Assembly (NCBI RefSeq): GCF_902497625.1
Contig: NZ_CABVGX010000005.1
Location: 102,779-166,778 of the forward strand
Direction: 5' to 3'
Source: Pseudomonas fluorescens
Lineage (GTDB): Bacteria > Pseudomonadota > Gammaproteobacteria > Pseudomonadales > Pseudomonadaceae
Length of the DNA: 64,000 bases
Position numbers and translations under genes: made by a program. Below the pieces are notes generated by a model. The model worked only from the letters and a program-made list of their open reading frames with translations, was not told the origin of the DNA and did no database searches. Below are positions 63,347-64,000 of the stretch, one piece after another (within the stretch, counting starts at the first letter, position 1; each line of letters opens with the position of its first letter).

Positions 63347-64000
63347 ATGACTGACAACCCGCATTTCCCGCTCTCTGCCGTGGTCGGCGCTGACGACCTG
63401 AAGCTCGCCCTTTGCCTCACCGCCATCGATCCAAAAATCGGTGGCGTGCTGATTGAAGGTCCACGCGGCATGGCCAAATCAACCCTGGCCAGAGGCCTCG
63501 CCGACTTGCTCGCCAGCGGCCAGTTTGTCACCTTGCCCCTCGGCGCGACCGAAGAGCGGCTGGTCGGCACCCTTGACCTCGACGCAGCCCTCAGCGAAGG
63601 CCGCGCGCAGTTTTCCCCCGGTGTTCTGGCCAAGGCCGACGGCGGCGTGCTCTATGTCGATGAAGTCAATCTGCTGCCGGATCACCTCGTCGATCTGCTG
63701 CTCGACGTCGCTGCCAGTGGCACCAACGTCATCGAGCGTGACGGCATTTCCCATCGCCATTCGGCGAAGTTCGTACTGATCGGCACCATGAACCCGGAAG
63801 AGGGCGAATTGCGTCCACAGTTGCTCGACCGTTTCGGCCTCAACGTTGCACTCGGCGGCCACACGGCACCGGCCGAGCGCGGCCGGATCATCCGTCGTCG
63901 ACTGGATTTCGACAGTGACCCGCAGCGATTCTGTGCCGAGTGGGAAGGCGAACAGCAGCTTTTGCGCGAGCGCTGCCAAGGTGCACGCACGGCGCTGGCC
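63347..64000 (+). CDS. Magnesium/cobalt chelatase AAA+ ATPase subunit (ChlI-like), partial
   Basis: The first 218 codons are in the window and the gene runs off the end. It has Walker [10 protein letters not shown] (38-46), Walker [15 protein letters not shown] and sensor segment [21 protein letters not shown], as in the BchI/ChlI family. In pseudomonads such a gene follows cobN and provides the ATPase for the CobN chelatase in place of CobS. ATG 63347 begins [10 protein letters not shown] directly ahead of the conserved domain; an ATG at 63330 is followed by a stop. Confidence 0.92.
   Translation, partial: MTDNPHFPLSAVVGADDLKLALCLTAIDPKIGGVLIEGPRGMAKSTLARGLADLLASGQFVTLPLGATEERLVGTLDLDAALSEGRAQFSPGVLAKADGGVLYVDEVNLLPDHLVDLLLDVAASGTNVIERDGISHRHSAKFVLIGTMNPEEGELRPQLLDRFGLNVALGGHTAPAERGRIIRRRLDFDSDPQRFCAEWEGEQQLLRERCQGARTALA

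Overview
The window reads as a chromosomal segment of a fluorescent Pseudomonas (P. fluorescens lineage, inferred). The support is the codon and GC style, the many REP/REPIN palindromes between genes, the lexA2-imuA-imuB-dnaE2 mutagenesis cassette, a cti fatty acid isomerase, and the aerobic-type cobalamin genes cobM, cobE, cbtA, cbtB, cobW and cobN with two cobalamin riboswitches. Coding density is high. No tRNA, rRNA, IS element, prophage or CRISPR array is visible.

Regions 1-11 kb: a partial FUSC-type transporter and a 540-aa aldehyde/glyceraldehyde-3-phosphate dehydrogenase on the minus strand; a DyP-type peroxidase; a tandem pair of palindromic repeat modules; then an eight-gene plus-strand operon. 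That operon holds a GntR/UTRA regulator, an APS-reductase-alpha-like flavoprotein, an AprB-like two-cluster ferredoxin, an ABC importer (binding protein with an unusual NosL-like C-terminal domain, permease, ATPase), a HEAT-repeat protein and a DUF971 protein. It is the best candidate here for an uncharacterised metabolic system: an importer coupled to a flavin/Fe-S oxidoreductase, probably for an organosulfur or related compound.

11-22 kb: lexA2-imuA-imuB-dnaE2 behind a palindromic LexA2-type box that overlaps the first possible start codon; a PAS hybrid histidine kinase; uvrA2. 22-29 kb (minus): a tightly overlapping stressosome operon, rsbR-rsbS-rsbT-(ATPase+SpoIIE phosphatase)-histidine kinase-hybrid histidine kinase, followed by small stress-type proteins (acidic disordered proteins, DUF4142, DUF465).

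29-39 kb: SMP-30-like protein, SRPBCC protein, LysR regulator, Tat-exported amidohydrolase, SCP2 protein, histidine phosphatase, SohB protease, and the sulfite reductase/DUF934 pair. 39.4-46.6 kb: one giant 2396-aa protein with a dermonecrotic-toxin-like N-terminus, three leucine-rich-repeat blocks and a NEL-type E3 ubiquitin ligase domain with an intact Cys-x-Asp motif.

46.7-55 kb: metH (B12-dependent methionine synthase), cti, an acyltransferase and nfuA. 55-64 kb: a cobalamin locus in two divergent halves, each with its own riboswitch. cbtB-cbtA-cobE-cobM lie on the minus strand, and cobW-cobN-chelatase ATPase on the plus strand, running off the window end. A REPIN lies in frame inside cobN. 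Start codons were chosen from ribosome-binding sites and overlaps with neighbours; family names are from recognition of motifs, not from searches.
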